A DNA stretch of 64,000 bases from contig NZ_AP017369.1 of assembly GCF_002355155.1 (NCBI RefSeq), positions 992,001 through 1,056,000 of the forward strand, written 5' to 3'. Positions within the stretch are counted from its first letter, which is position 1. Each line of letters begins with the position of its first letter. A program made the translations under genes and the position numbers. The DNA is from Corynebacterium suranareeae. GTDB lineage: Bacteria; Actinomycetota; Actinomycetes; Mycobacteriales; Mycobacteriaceae. Of this stretch, positions 52,546-60,671 are shown piece after piece. The notes below the pieces were generated by a model. It worked only from the letters and a program-made list of their open reading frames with translations. It searched no databases and was not told the DNA's origin.

Positions 52546-54315
52546 ATGGCGAAGACACTGTTTCGGGATACCTCCTTTGGCCTGCTGCACCTGGTGTCCA
52601 GCATCGAGCGTGGCGATATTGCCCTGCCCGAACTACAACGCCCCTTCGTGTGGAAAAACGCCTCAGTCCGGGATCTCTTTGACTCGATGTACAAGGGATT
52701 TCCCGTCGGCAACCTCCTGATGTGGGAAACCGGCGCAGATGCCAACGCCCGACAGATCGGCACAGGAGACAAGGAATCCCGCGCACCCCGGTGGCTAGTC
52801 GTGGACGGTCAGCAACGCCTGACGTCGCTGTTTTCTGTTTTCACCGGGCAAGAGGTCGTCCGCGAGGACTACAGCACCTCTCGCATCGTGCTGTCGTTTC
52901 GCCCCCGCGACGAGTCCTTTGAGGTGGCCGGCGGGATCACCCGCAATGACCCCGAGTATCTGCCCGATATCACCCTTTTGTGGTCGGATGACTATAAAAA
53001 GGTCAAGCGCGAATTCTTCCGCCGGCTCCAGGACGCCAAGGGTGAGCTCTCCGACGATGAGGTCGACGCGATGGACGATGTGCTCGACCAGGTGCGCAGC
53101 CTGCAGAGCTTTCCCTTCCATGTCATCGAACTCGATGCCGCCATCGACGAAGAACAGCTCGCCGAGGTCTTCGTGCGGATCAACTCCGGTGGTGTGAAGC
53201 TCAACCAGGCGGACTTCATCCTCACGATCATGAGCGTGTTCTGGGACGAGGGCCGCAAGGAACTCGAAACCTTCGCCCAAGCCTGCAAAACCCCGGCCAA
53301 AGGCACCTCCTCGCCGTTTAACTGGATGATCGCACCCCAGCCCGACCAACTCCTGCGGGTGTGTATTGCCCTGGCATTTCGCCGCGCGGTCATGCGTCAC
53401 GCATACTCGGTGCTGCGCGGCAAGGACCTGGCCACCGGGATAGTCTCCGCTGAGGCGCGGGAGTCGCAGTTCGCTCGGCTCCAGGAGGCCCAGAAGCACG
53501 TTCTCGATGTCACCTTCTGGCATGAGTACCTCCGCTGTCTGGAGCGGGCGGGATTCCGCGGTGAGAAGATGATCACCAGTGAAAACGCCGTGATCTTCAG
53601 CTACGTCATGTGGCTGGTCGGGCGCATCGATTACCAGGTGCCGGTCGATGAGCTGCGCGAGGTCATCGCCCGCTGGTTTTTCATGGCACACACTACCCGC
53701 CGGTATACCGGCTCGTTTGAGACCCAGGTCGAACGCGACCTGGCCTCACTAGGGACCGTCACGGGCGCCGATGGTTTCATTCGTCATCTGGATCAGATCA
53801 TCCGGGAGCAGCTGACCAACGACTTCTGGACGATCACGATGCCCAACGAACTCGGTACCTCCGCCTCGAGGAGCCCCGCCCTGTCGGCGTATCTGGCCGG
53901 GTTGAACATTCTCGATGCGGAGTCGTTGATGTCCACCGGCCGGGTCCGGGACCGGTTGGACCCGGCCGTTACCTCTACCAAGGGTATTGAACGCCACCAC
54001 CTGTTCCCCAAGGCCTACCTGTCGAAGAAAATAGGCATTTCTGATCCCAAGAAGATCAACCAGATCGCCAACATGGCCCTGGTCGAGTGGAACGTCAATA
54101 TCGACATCTCCGATAGTGCGCCCTCGGAGTACTGGCCGAAGGTCATCGAGGCGAAGGGCCATCTCACGGAGGACAGGATCGCTGAGCAGCGCAGACTTCA
54201 CGCACTCCCGGACAGCTGGCCTGAGATCGATTACAAGGAGTTCCTTGAGCAGCGTCGACATCTGATGGCGGCCGTTACCCGCGAAGCATTCGAAAAGCTT
54301 GCTTCCGAACAATAA
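52546..54315 (+). CDS. DUF262-DUF1524 (GmrSD-type) restriction-like nuclease
   Basis: 589 residues. N-terminal DUF262 domain with LPELQRPFVW (27-36) and the nucleotide-binding DGQQR (87-91), followed by RINSGGVKLNQADF. C-terminal DUF1524 HNH-like nuclease: ERHHLFPKAYL (His484-His485) and INQIANMALVEWNVN. Fused proteins of this type include GmrSD, BrxU and SspE, which restrict phage with modified DNA, often driven by nucleotide hydrolysis. No methylase or Ssp/Dnd partner is adjacent. GC-rich relative to the island to its right; ATG 52546 has no strong ribosome site. Confidence 0.9.
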   Translation: MAKTLFRDTSFGLLHLVSSIERGDIALPELQRPFVWKNASVRDLFDSMYKGFPVGNLLMWETGADANARQIGTGDKESRAPRWLVVDGQQRLTSLFSVFTGQEVVREDYSTSRIVLSFRPRDESFEVAGGITRNDPEYLPDITLLWSDDYKKVKREFFRRLQDAKGELSDDEVDAMDDVLDQVRSLQSFPFHVIELDAAIDEEQLAEVFVRINSGGVKLNQADFILTIMSVFWDEGRKELETFAQACKTPAKGTSSPFNWMIAPQPDQLLRVCIALAFRRAVMRHAYSVLRGKDLATGIVSAEARESQFARLQEAQKHVLDVTFWHEYLRCLERAGFRGEKMITSENAVIFSYVMWLVGRIDYQVPVDELREVIARWFFMAHTTRRYTGSFETQVERDLASLGTVTGADGFIRHLDQIIREQLTNDFWTITMPNELGTSASRSPALSAYLAGLNILDAESLMSTGRVRDRLDPAVTSTKGIERHHLFPKAYLSKKIGISDPKKINQIANMALVEWNVNIDISDSAPSEYWPKVIEAKGHLTEDRIAEQRRLHALPDSWPEIDYKEFLEQRRHLMAAVTREAFEKLASEQ

Positions 54316-54836
54316 AGCAGGGTAGTAGGTCACATCGTCTCAGCCTGAAGAAACGAGCTAAGGAACTCGGGTCTTGCGACGAGTACGGGGTTAGCCAGAT
54401 GCACCCGTGCTATCGGGTGTAGGTGATGTGGTTACTCCACTGTTTCCTCAGTCGGAGAGTTCTTTTTGAACCTGGATGTCACGGGGGAAATGCGGACCGG
54501 AGAAGATGCTCATGGCTCTGATTATTTCACGTCGCTCTTCCTACTGCGCCAACTTTGCAACAGCACCTTGCTTTCGGCAATCTTGCTTGTGGGTGTGATC
54601 GGTAAATTCATGGCCGAGCTGGGTGAACTTACCGTCCTGTTCAAAGCGGGACTGGGCTGCCCGACATGCATGTAGACACGGATGTCACTGTTACTGGCGA
54701 ACGTGAGCTCCGGATTGATGGTTATGGCCCCTGCGAGTGGCTCTTTGGTGCGGATGGTCAGTGGGCCACCCGATAGGTACCGGCTCCGATTCGAGCCGAC
54801 TGGACCCAATCACTTTACGAGTGTTAAAGTTATTGT
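54316..54836. other. Intergenic region, possible mobile-element debris
   Basis: 520 bases with two overlapping low-quality frames and no recognisable protein. TTTGCAACAGCACC at 54554-54567 recalls IS6-family ends (TTTGCAACAGTGCC) with two mismatches, but no matching second end or transposase remnant is visible. Confidence 0.4.
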
Positions 54837-55262
54837 ATGGATGTAAACAGCATTTCTATTCATAATGCAACCCGTATGGTCGCCGTGGGTGAGAAGGCTG
54901 CTCATGACGCGCGGCGGACCACTCGCTGGTTCCGTGTCTTTGTGATCATGCAGGTGGCCTACGCTTTGGCGCTCACCCTGTCGATCGATGTCGCTGGTGT
55001 AGACTACTGGAAGGCCTTCGCGCCGTTCGTGCTGGTGACGCTGTGTATCTGGATGATCGCGTTCCAGTACCGGAGGACGGTTCCGCGACACGGGCTACGG
55101 AACATGGGGATCGCGGTGGCGACGTGGTTTGTGCTGTACACCCTGATGTTCGATCCGGCGCTGCAGTTGTTTGGGCTGTCGTCGCCATGGTGGTGGGTGC
55201 TGGCAGGCGTGGTTGCTGTCACTCCGATCCTCGCGTGCCTATTCGCAAGCTCACGCCGATGA
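54837..55262 (+). CDS. Small four-helix membrane protein
   Basis: 141 residues with a hydrophilic N-terminus (about 30 residues) and four membrane segments (about 33-52, 60-76, 88-107, 116-136). Not recognised by family. Its stop overlaps the ATG of the winged-helix regulator (ATGA), so it is first in a translationally coupled operon membrane protein-regulator-acetyltransferase. Confidence 0.75.
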   Translation: MDVNSISIHNATRMVAVGEKAAHDARRTTRWFRVFVIMQVAYALALTLSIDVAGVDYWKAFAPFVLVTLCIWMIAFQYRRTVPRHGLRNMGIAVATWFVLYTLMFDPALQLFGLSSPWWWVLAGVVAVTPILACLFASSRR

Positions 55263-55633
55263 CCACACCCAAAACGACAAGGTCACAACAATCTGAGTCA
55301 AAGTATGGGGGTCATCCACGCAAAGACCTCGATGCCCTCGTCCATTCCCCTGTGCGGTTTTCGTTGCTCGCCGCGTTACAGAATTTGGAGGATGTGGACT
55401 TCCGGTTCATTGCAGACCTTCTCGAGGTGAGCGACTCTACTCTCTCCCAGACGCTCACTGTGCTGGCAGATGCAGGCCTTGTGACGGTGCGCAAAGAAGC
55501 AATGGGTAGACGGACTCGTACCTGGGTCGGTATCACCGCCACCGGACGCATTGCGTTTGAACGGCACCTGGAGACATTGCAAGCCATCGTCAGCACCGGC
55601 ACAGTGGAGCAACCATCGGAGGAAACCACATGA
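55259..55633 (+). CDS. Winged-helix transcriptional regulator (MarR/ArsR-like, PF13601 type)
   Basis: 124 residues. LDALVHSPVRFSLLAAL, FRFIADLLEVSDSTLSQTLTVLADAGLVTVRK and GRRTRTWVGITATGRIAFERHL fit the winged-helix family that includes small transport/resistance regulators. Probably a dimeric DNA-binding protein controlling its own operon. Both its ends overlap neighbours by four bases. Confidence 0.88.
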   Translation: MTTPKTTRSQQSESKYGGHPRKDLDALVHSPVRFSLLAALQNLEDVDFRFIADLLEVSDSTLSQTLTVLADAGLVTVRKEAMGRRTRTWVGITATGRIAFERHLETLQAIVSTGTVEQPSEETT

Positions 55634-56220
55634 ACACGAGCATTCGAGTACGCGTCGCAGACGCAGATGATCTTGCTGCTGCTGCCGACACCCTCGCGGC
55701 TGCGTTCGAGCACTACCCCTGGACCCGCTACGTGATCCCGCAGGAGCACTATCATGAGCGTTTGCGTGCCCTGCAAAAGCTATACCTGGAGTATGCCCAG
55801 GCGAACGGCATCGTCGGCGTCGCAGGCCACTGCGATGGTGTGATTGCGCTCCTTCCCCCTGATGCACCTGAACCAGAGCCGGGGATGGTCGATGAGGTGA
55901 TGCGCCTGCATGGTGACAGGATCGGCAGGCTCCAACAGGGCGACCCGCCCGCGGGTGCGTGGCGTGTGGAGACCCTGGGCGTGCGCCCGGAACGACAAGG
56001 GCAACGGCTGGCATCGACACTCCTTGTCTTTGCGCTGGCCGAGGCAGTCCGCCGGGGCGGCGAACAGGTCGTGCTCGACACCTCCGATCCGCGAAACGTC
56101 CGCCTCTACGAACGCCACGGCTTCCACACCACGACCCACTCCGATAACGGTGATGGCCCGCTAATATGGACCATGACCGCGACCTTTGAAAACTCCACGA
56201 CAAGGGAAGCTTCCCTATGA
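55630..56220 (+). CDS. GNAT-family N-acetyltransferase
   Basis: 196 residues. GNAT motif A is clear (VETLGVRPERQGQRLASTLL, about 116-135; acetyl-CoA binding Q/RxxGxG/A version), and motif B follows (VVLDTSDPRNVRLYERHGFH). Substrate unknown. ATGA overlaps with the regulator upstream and with the broken NTF2-like frame downstream suggest one operon of at least five genes in its ancestral state. Confidence 0.88.
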   Translation: MNTSIRVRVADADDLAAAADTLAAAFEHYPWTRYVIPQEHYHERLRALQKLYLEYAQANGIVGVAGHCDGVIALLPPDAPEPEPGMVDEVMRLHGDRIGRLQQGDPPAGAWRVETLGVRPERQGQRLASTLLVFALAEAVRRGGEQVVLDTSDPRNVRLYERHGFHTTTHSDNGDGPLIWTMTATFENSTTREASL

Positions 56221-56750
56221 CAACGGCTGCCACAGTGTTAGAGGAGTATCTAGCTGTCGCGAATATGCACGACTTTGACCAAGTGTAGAAGATCGTCGCT
56301 CCCGATGCGGTCAATTTCTTCGGGGATGCGAGCTGTGTAGGTCTGGCTGAGGTGCGGACCTATTTCACGCGCACCTGGGCAATGAATCCTGTCGAGTAGT
56401 ATTGGGCCGAAAACACCAAATGGGTCACGCGCACACAGGACGCTGCTGTGCCAATCTACGCATACCACTGCAAAGGCACGATCAACGGAGTGCAGTGTTC
56501 CGGCGCCGGGCATGCCATCAACGTCTCCGCATACACTGGTCACAGATCGCAACTCACACACGAACACCTCAACCCAATGCCTCTCACTCGAATAGTCCAG
56601 CTGGGTACGGAGGTCGGAGAATGGGAAGGCTATATTTCGTGCCCCATCCCGAAGCTACACGCCACATCGACGGTCTCGTCGGCGGCTGGCACGACTCCGA
56701 ACTCACCGCCACAGGCAGAGAGGGTATCGGCGGGGTCGGAGCTTCGTTGA
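56217..56750 (+). pseudogene. NTF2-like (SnoaL-type) protein interrupted by two in-frame amber codons
   Basis: From ATG 56217 (overlapping the GNAT stop) the frame reads MTTAATVLEEYLAVANMHDFDQV, TAG (56286-56288), KIVAPDAVNFFGDASCVGLAEVRTYF..., TAG (56397-56399), YWAENTKWVTRTQDAAVPIYAYHC... and on to HEHLNPMP. With both codons read through it is a continuous SnoaL-like cone fold of about 120 residues; similarity stops near 56585. Both are TAG and no frameshift occurs, consistent with two C-to-T changes of CAG. Confidence 0.75.
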
Positions 56751-57033
56751 GAAACAGGATCCCTTCTGGTGAACACACTGAGCTGTACTCGTCAGACCTG
56801 AAGTGCGCTTCGCAGACCGCAGAAGCTATCAGTGGGCACCTGGGAATCCCGCCTGCCTTCGACGCACCCTTACGTGAGAAGTCGTACTGAGTTGCCGAAG
56901 GCAGGTCGCAGGCCTGGCTTGATGAGCATTGTCGGACTCCACCAAAAGACGAGGAACGTATGAGCCACGACAAAATATCGAGGGGGCCGAAACTATGTGT
57001 GCACTCGGCACCTGCATCTATGAAGTTGTCTAG
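56621..57033 (+). pseudogene. Broken histidine-phosphatase (phosphoglycerate mutase-like) gene
   Basis: MGRLYFVPHPEATRH...GGWHDSELTATGREGI...LYSSDLKCASQTAEAI...LREKSY is a histidine-phosphatase fold. The catalytic RHG motif is altered to PHP, TGA at 56888-56890 interrupts where GGA (Gly of REKSYG) is expected, and a one-base loss at 56972-56975 shifts the frame; the repaired tail ends at TAG 57031. It starts near the end of the NTF2-like frame. Confidence 0.7.
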
Positions 57034-57334
57034 CTTCAGATCGTCTGTGAGGGCCGTTAGCTATTAATTATGTGCTCCGTAAGGAAATAAACGTTGAAGG
57101 TTGAACTGTCATTCTAACAACAGTTTCTGTCGCCCCTCTTATAGCTTCAGCGAGAGCGTCACGCCATTTGAAAAATAAGTTCTTGTGGCGATCCGTGCTT
57201 ATTCCCAGTGCTTTTTAAAAGACAGTTACGGAGCTATTCAATTGATCTTTAATAACCCTGCAGCAGTCGATTATGGTGCCTTTTAATTGCCAGGTAATCG
57301 CCTCGTTATTGACCGATAGGGGGCAATAGGAATT
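57034..57334. other. AT-rich gap at the start of the low-GC part of the island
   Basis: 301 bases without a supported gene. It holds the promoter region for the gene at 57335, but I could not choose a promoter confidently. Confidence 0.5.
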
Positions 57335-57706
57335 ATGCAGTATCGACAGTTAAGCAAAATTTTTCATGCAGCTCATCATGCACAGGCTCGCGAGCTCGTA
57401 GAAACTACTTATCGTGAGCGGCTCAATCGTCCCGAGACAGTAAATACCGGCGTGCTGGTGGGTGGTTTTCCGCTGTTTTGTGTCGTTGACGAAGAAGTCG
57501 AAGCGTTAGTTTCTGAGCTGAAGCGGCTCGATGCACAGCTGTCGCAGCAGATTAATGGGCAGAAATTGCATGATCTCGCCGGCGAGGAAGTCGTTGCGAG
57601 TAACGGTGCTGTTGCAAAGTTGGGGCAGGTCAGATCTAACGCTGAAGACAGCTGTTTGGCATTTGCTAAACTTTGCGAATTGGGTGTTTTTGATTGGATG
57701 TTTTAG
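57335..57706 (+). CDS. Hypothetical protein
   Basis: 123 residues from ATG 57335 (TAGGAATT upstream). Mostly helical: an N-terminal helix (QLSKIFHAAHHAQARELVETTYRERL), a strand-turn (TGVLVGGFPLFCVVDEE) and a long helix (EVEALVSELKRLDAQLSQQIN) ending in FDWMF. No family recognised. Opposite orientation to the zinc-ribbon gene at 57769 and of similar low GC, so probably acquired. Confidence 0.55.
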   Translation: MQYRQLSKIFHAAHHAQARELVETTYRERLNRPETVNTGVLVGGFPLFCVVDEEVEALVSELKRLDAQLSQQINGQKLHDLAGEEVVASNGAVAKLGQVRSNAEDSCLAFAKLCELGVFDWMF

Positions 57707-57768
57707 ATACTGGTTGGATTCATTGTGGATTGGATCACAGCTACTACGTTAGACGGTTTGGTAGTTTT

Positions 57769-58176
57769 CTAGAATCTCTTCCGGCTCGACATCATAGAAC
57801 CGCCTAAAACTGTTCGTCTTTCGCTCTGTACTTCGCTGAACTCTTCCGAATTCTGACGTGAGAAGCTTTCACGGTCAAGAGCTTTTTCATCTCCTGTGCG
57901 AATCCTTTTAGCACGAAGTGCCGAAGTAACGTGCCCATTGTAGGCTTTGATCTGGTACCCATCTAGATCGGGTTCGCATGGTTCCCCAGTAGCGGTGAAA
58001 GTGTGAGGTAAAAAATTCATTATCGATCTGTCGAAGAAAATGCTTTTATAACAATTAGGACAATAGCCTCTGCTGCCGATATTAAGTTTGATTTCTGGTT
58101 TCAAGCGTGGCGCTCGTTTACTGGAGCGGTTTCTTTTGGCTAAGGGTTTCTTACGTGAGCCACGGTTCTTAGTCAT
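57769..58176 (-). CDS. Intact zinc-ribbon hypothetical protein
   Basis: 135 residues. A basic N-terminus (MTKNRGSRKKPLAKRNRSSKR) precedes YCPNCYKSIFF...FLPHTFTATGEPCEPDLDG: C-x2-C-x15-H-x8-C-x-P-x2-D-G (about residues 38-69), a Cys3His zinc site by spacing. The C-terminus is Ser/Arg-rich. The motif and spacing match the frameshifted gene at 51786-52303 exactly. A nucleic-acid-binding role is suggested by basic flanks only. Function unknown. Confidence 0.65.
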   Translation of the reverse strand: MTKNRGSRKKPLAKRNRSSKRAPRLKPEIKLNIGSRGYCPNCYKSIFFDRSIMNFLPHTFTATGEPCEPDLDGYQIKAYNGHVTSALRAKRIRTGDEKALDRESFSRQNSEEFSEVQSERRTVLGGSMMSSRKRF

Positions 58177-58417
58177 ATTGCTATCGTAATCAGTCTGGTA
58201 TTTTTACAACCAGAGGATCGGACTCGTAAAACCTAGCTAGATTGTGCCCAGTCTGGTTAAGTCTAAGTATTTCAAGATTGGTTATCGCTTTAAAGATCGA
58301 AACTACTATTTCGTTCGAAGCTGGCAAAGGAACTGCTTAAACATTAAACAATTCCAATGGAACCAACTATTCAAGCGCAGTAGTAACAAAGAGCATTTCA
58401 AGAAGCGGTTGGCATTG

Positions 58418-58936
58418 CTACCTGCGACTGACCCGTCTAGTCCATGTATTTGGAACTTGTCGCTTTGGTTGATTTTCAGCTAGAAATGCTGCGGCATCCT
58501 CGCGCTTGCTAAAACTTAAACGTGCATTCTCGCCCAGCTCCTCGCGGTCTAAGAGATTAGCTACGCGCCTGTGGCTCTTTGGAAATAGCTCGGTGCTCAA
58601 ATCAGCGAAGATCAGATCTCGAACACCGAAACGACCGTTAATTGGTTGCTGATGTGACGCCGGATCATTTGCGTCACATGTAATAGCGAGGTGCCACTTT
58701 TTACAAGAACACTTTTTCAGGTCTTCTGTCTCTGCAAAGAGTGCGGGTAATTGTGCGCGGTTCAGTGTTCCAGATGGGATCTCAGATGCTAGAGCTTGTT
58801 TATGGACAGTGCCAATCCACTTATTGGTGGAGGTTAAGATAATGTCAGCTGCTCCTGGGACAACGTCCGTGAAACGGTACATTTTTTCAGGAGTTGAGTT
58901 GTGTGTATGGTGCAATTTTTGAGCGGTTCCTTTCAA
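58418..58936 (-). CDS. Hypothetical protein with a Cys-rich centre
   Basis: Up to 172 residues from TTG 58936 (GAAAGGA lies upstream of a second TTG at 58915); ATG 58882 is a weaker option. KKCSCKKWHLAITCDANDPASHQQ (about residues 74-97) could bind metal. The C-terminal part is SFSKREDAAAFLAENQPK, helical. Not recognised. Lies between the zinc-ribbon gene and a broken small gene on the island. Confidence 0.5.
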   Translation of the reverse strand: MKGTAQKLHHTHNSTPEKMYRFTDVVPGAADIILTSTNKWIGTVHKQALASEIPSGTLNRAQLPALFAETEDLKKCSCKKWHLAITCDANDPASHQQPINGRFGVRDLIFADLSTELFPKSHRRVANLLDREELGENARLSFSKREDAAAFLAENQPKRQVPNTWTRRVSRR

Positions 58937-59147
58937 TAAGTGGGATAACCTGAAGCGGATATAGTCTCGTACTTTCTATACCGCTACAGTCATTGGACTC
59001 TTCTCTCGGATTGGCCCCTATAGAATTCTCCACTGTCTAGAGGATAGCCTCGATCGCATCAAGCCTTAAGCGATTAAACCGCTGCTTTGGACGAGCTTAA
59101 CAGGTTTACATCAGACAAAGTTCAGTAATCGCGTGGAGGAGAAAAAG

Positions 59148-59356
59148 ATGCCGCAGATAGTTTTTAACATCACCCCGGAACAGGAGCGGGCTCTGAAAGG
59201 TTGGACGGTCCACATATTCGCCAGGGAACTGGCGGTGTCTTATTTGCCGTGGAAGTCGTGGACGACAGAGAAGTGAATGCTTACACAATCGCGGTTGACG
59301 GGACGCTCGTCTCCGAGAGACTGGAAGGATTTGGTCAGGGCTGGTCTCAGTTTTAG
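59148..59356 (+). pseudogene. Small gene with a probable frameshift
   Basis: A strong ribosome site (GTGGAGGAG) precedes ATG 59148, giving MPQIVFNITPEQERALKGW and then a stop after 42 codons (59274-59276). One base missing near 59200 would join the frame GPHIRQGTGGVLFAVEVVDDREVNAYTIAVDGTLVSERLEGFGQGWSQF ending at 59356, which looks like real coding sequence (about 67 residues total). No family recognised. Confidence 0.5.
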
Positions 59357-59632
59357 ATCGAGGTATCAGACGTTGGTACGGTCGTGTCTAAGCATCGGCA
59401 ACAGGGTATTGAGAATGATTGCGCCGTGAGCACCCGGTGATCTACCCCCGAATCACCTTTTTGATGTGTTGATTTAGGGTCTTGGACTTAACCCAACAGA
59501 TTTGGGCATTAAAAGACCAGGTTAAACAGGGTAACCGAGTTTGCAATGGATCCACCCTGGGGCCGTCATGCAGACCCCTGGGGCGGGTGTTTAGCCCTAG
59601 TTCTAGCTTCCATTTCTTCTTAGGATGAAGCC
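59357..59632. other. Gap upstream of the orphan gene at 59633
   Basis: 276 bases without a gene. GACCCCTGGGGC and CACCCTGGGGCC are two similar GC-rich runs around 59545-59585. The TTAGGAT before 59633 is its ribosome site. Confidence 0.4.
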
Positions 59633-60577
59633 ATGGAAAACAAACCTAACACGAATGACAGATACCTCACCTATGGTGTTTCATTCGATCTCCACATCTC
59701 ACGATTTCCAGTAAAAAATGAATCACTGTTGGCGCAGGAAGATATTGATGCCTTGTCGACAAACTCGGTGATCAAGCTTTCGAGCGAGACCCGTGAAGCC
59801 GTGCAAGACCTGATCAAGGCGGTTCTGAAGTTGAAGAACCGCCCCCAACCCGATGAATTTCAGATTTCAAACGTGGACATGATGCTCAAAGGATTAAGCG
59901 AAATAATGACTGATAATGACTACCTGGCAAAGATCGTGAATAACGCGCAGATGCTCCCCGGTATCGATTTTCTGGCCAACCTGCTGGGTAAAGATGGCGA
60001 GGAAGTTGACAGCCCTGATGCAGACTTCGACTACACTGCTGATGTCATCAGAGGTGCTCTGGTTGTAGCAAGCCTTCAAATGATTGATGAGCTTTTCAGC
60101 GATCTGCGCCTGTTGGAGCGTAAGTACTCAGACGATGTGAACGAAGCAATTTTGATCGAAGACACGATGGTCCTTTGTGGCTTGCCACGACGGTATGCAC
60201 ATCGCTATGACATCTTGTTTACACAGCGATTTCTCATGGCTGTTGCCGATGTGAGTTCATCCATGACAAACGGATGGATTCCTTTGCCAACAGTCGCACA
60301 CCAAATGGCGTTTAATCTCCTCCTCAATAATGCTGAAGCGGTGGTCGACGCTCTCGCAGCCTCAGATGATCGGATTGTGCCTATTTGGCGGGAGATTATG
60401 GACACGGCTCTGTTTCGAGATAGGGACTTCGAGCTGCTGTACGATCCGAGGTTCGATGGCGTGGAAGACGTTCACGACAGTGTGAAGCGGTACGAGAACC
60501 TCAATTTCGATGACTGGTTCACTCCTCTTTTTGGTCCGGGATCCTTGCCATCGCCATATCCACGGAATGATACCTAG
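59633..60577 (+). CDS. Orphan hypothetical protein
   Basis: 314 residues, acidic, predicted mostly helical, no signal peptide or membrane segment. Notable stretches: an N-terminal TYGVSFDLHISRFPV strand pair, a helical core (ADVIRGALVVASLQMIDELFSDLRLLERKYSDD, about 144-176), a RYAHRYDILFTQRFLM region and an aromatic/Pro-rich C-terminus (NFDDWFTPLFGPGSLPSPYP). I do not recognise a family. It converges with another orphan of similar size across a shared terminator, which is a common arrangement in accessory islands. Confidence 0.7.
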   Translation: MENKPNTNDRYLTYGVSFDLHISRFPVKNESLLAQEDIDALSTNSVIKLSSETREAVQDLIKAVLKLKNRPQPDEFQISNVDMMLKGLSEIMTDNDYLAKIVNNAQMLPGIDFLANLLGKDGEEVDSPDADFDYTADVIRGALVVASLQMIDELFSDLRLLERKYSDDVNEAILIEDTMVLCGLPRRYAHRYDILFTQRFLMAVADVSSSMTNGWIPLPTVAHQMAFNLLLNNAEAVVDALAASDDRIVPIWREIMDTALFRDRDFELLYDPRFDGVEDVHDSVKRYENLNFDDWFTPLFGPGSLPSPYPRNDT

Positions 60578-60603
60578 TGCTTTTCATCTTGGGTGAATAT
60601 TAA

Positions 60604-60664
60604 AGACCCTGTTAGGCTTTAGTCACTACAAATATTTGTAGTGACTTGGTCTACCAGGGTTTTC
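60604..60664. terminator. Two-level bidirectional terminator between the orphan pair
   Basis: An inner 26-base perfect palindrome (60621-60646) is nested inside an outer ACCCTG-TA/TA-CAGGGT stem with one mismatch; T-rich runs flank both ends. It can stop both convergent orphan genes. Confidence 0.75.
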
Positions 60665-60671
60665 TTACTTT

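Noticed and set aside
52795..53691. A 298-codon antisense frame inside the DUF262 gene
   Set aside because: The plus-strand gene has conserved motifs along its full length; this frame has none.
54554..54567. TTTGCAACAGCACC as an IS6-family inverted end
   Set aside because: Two mismatches to the known end, no partner end, no transposase remnant.
55376..56314. A 312-codon antisense frame across the regulator and GNAT genes
   Set aside because: Low-complexity Arg/His-rich shadow in a GC-rich stretch; the plus-strand operon is well supported.
58244..58483. A 79-codon plus-strand frame (MPSLVKSKYFKIG...)
   Set aside because: No ribosome site, and it overlaps the minus-strand gene at 58418. Possible but not supported.
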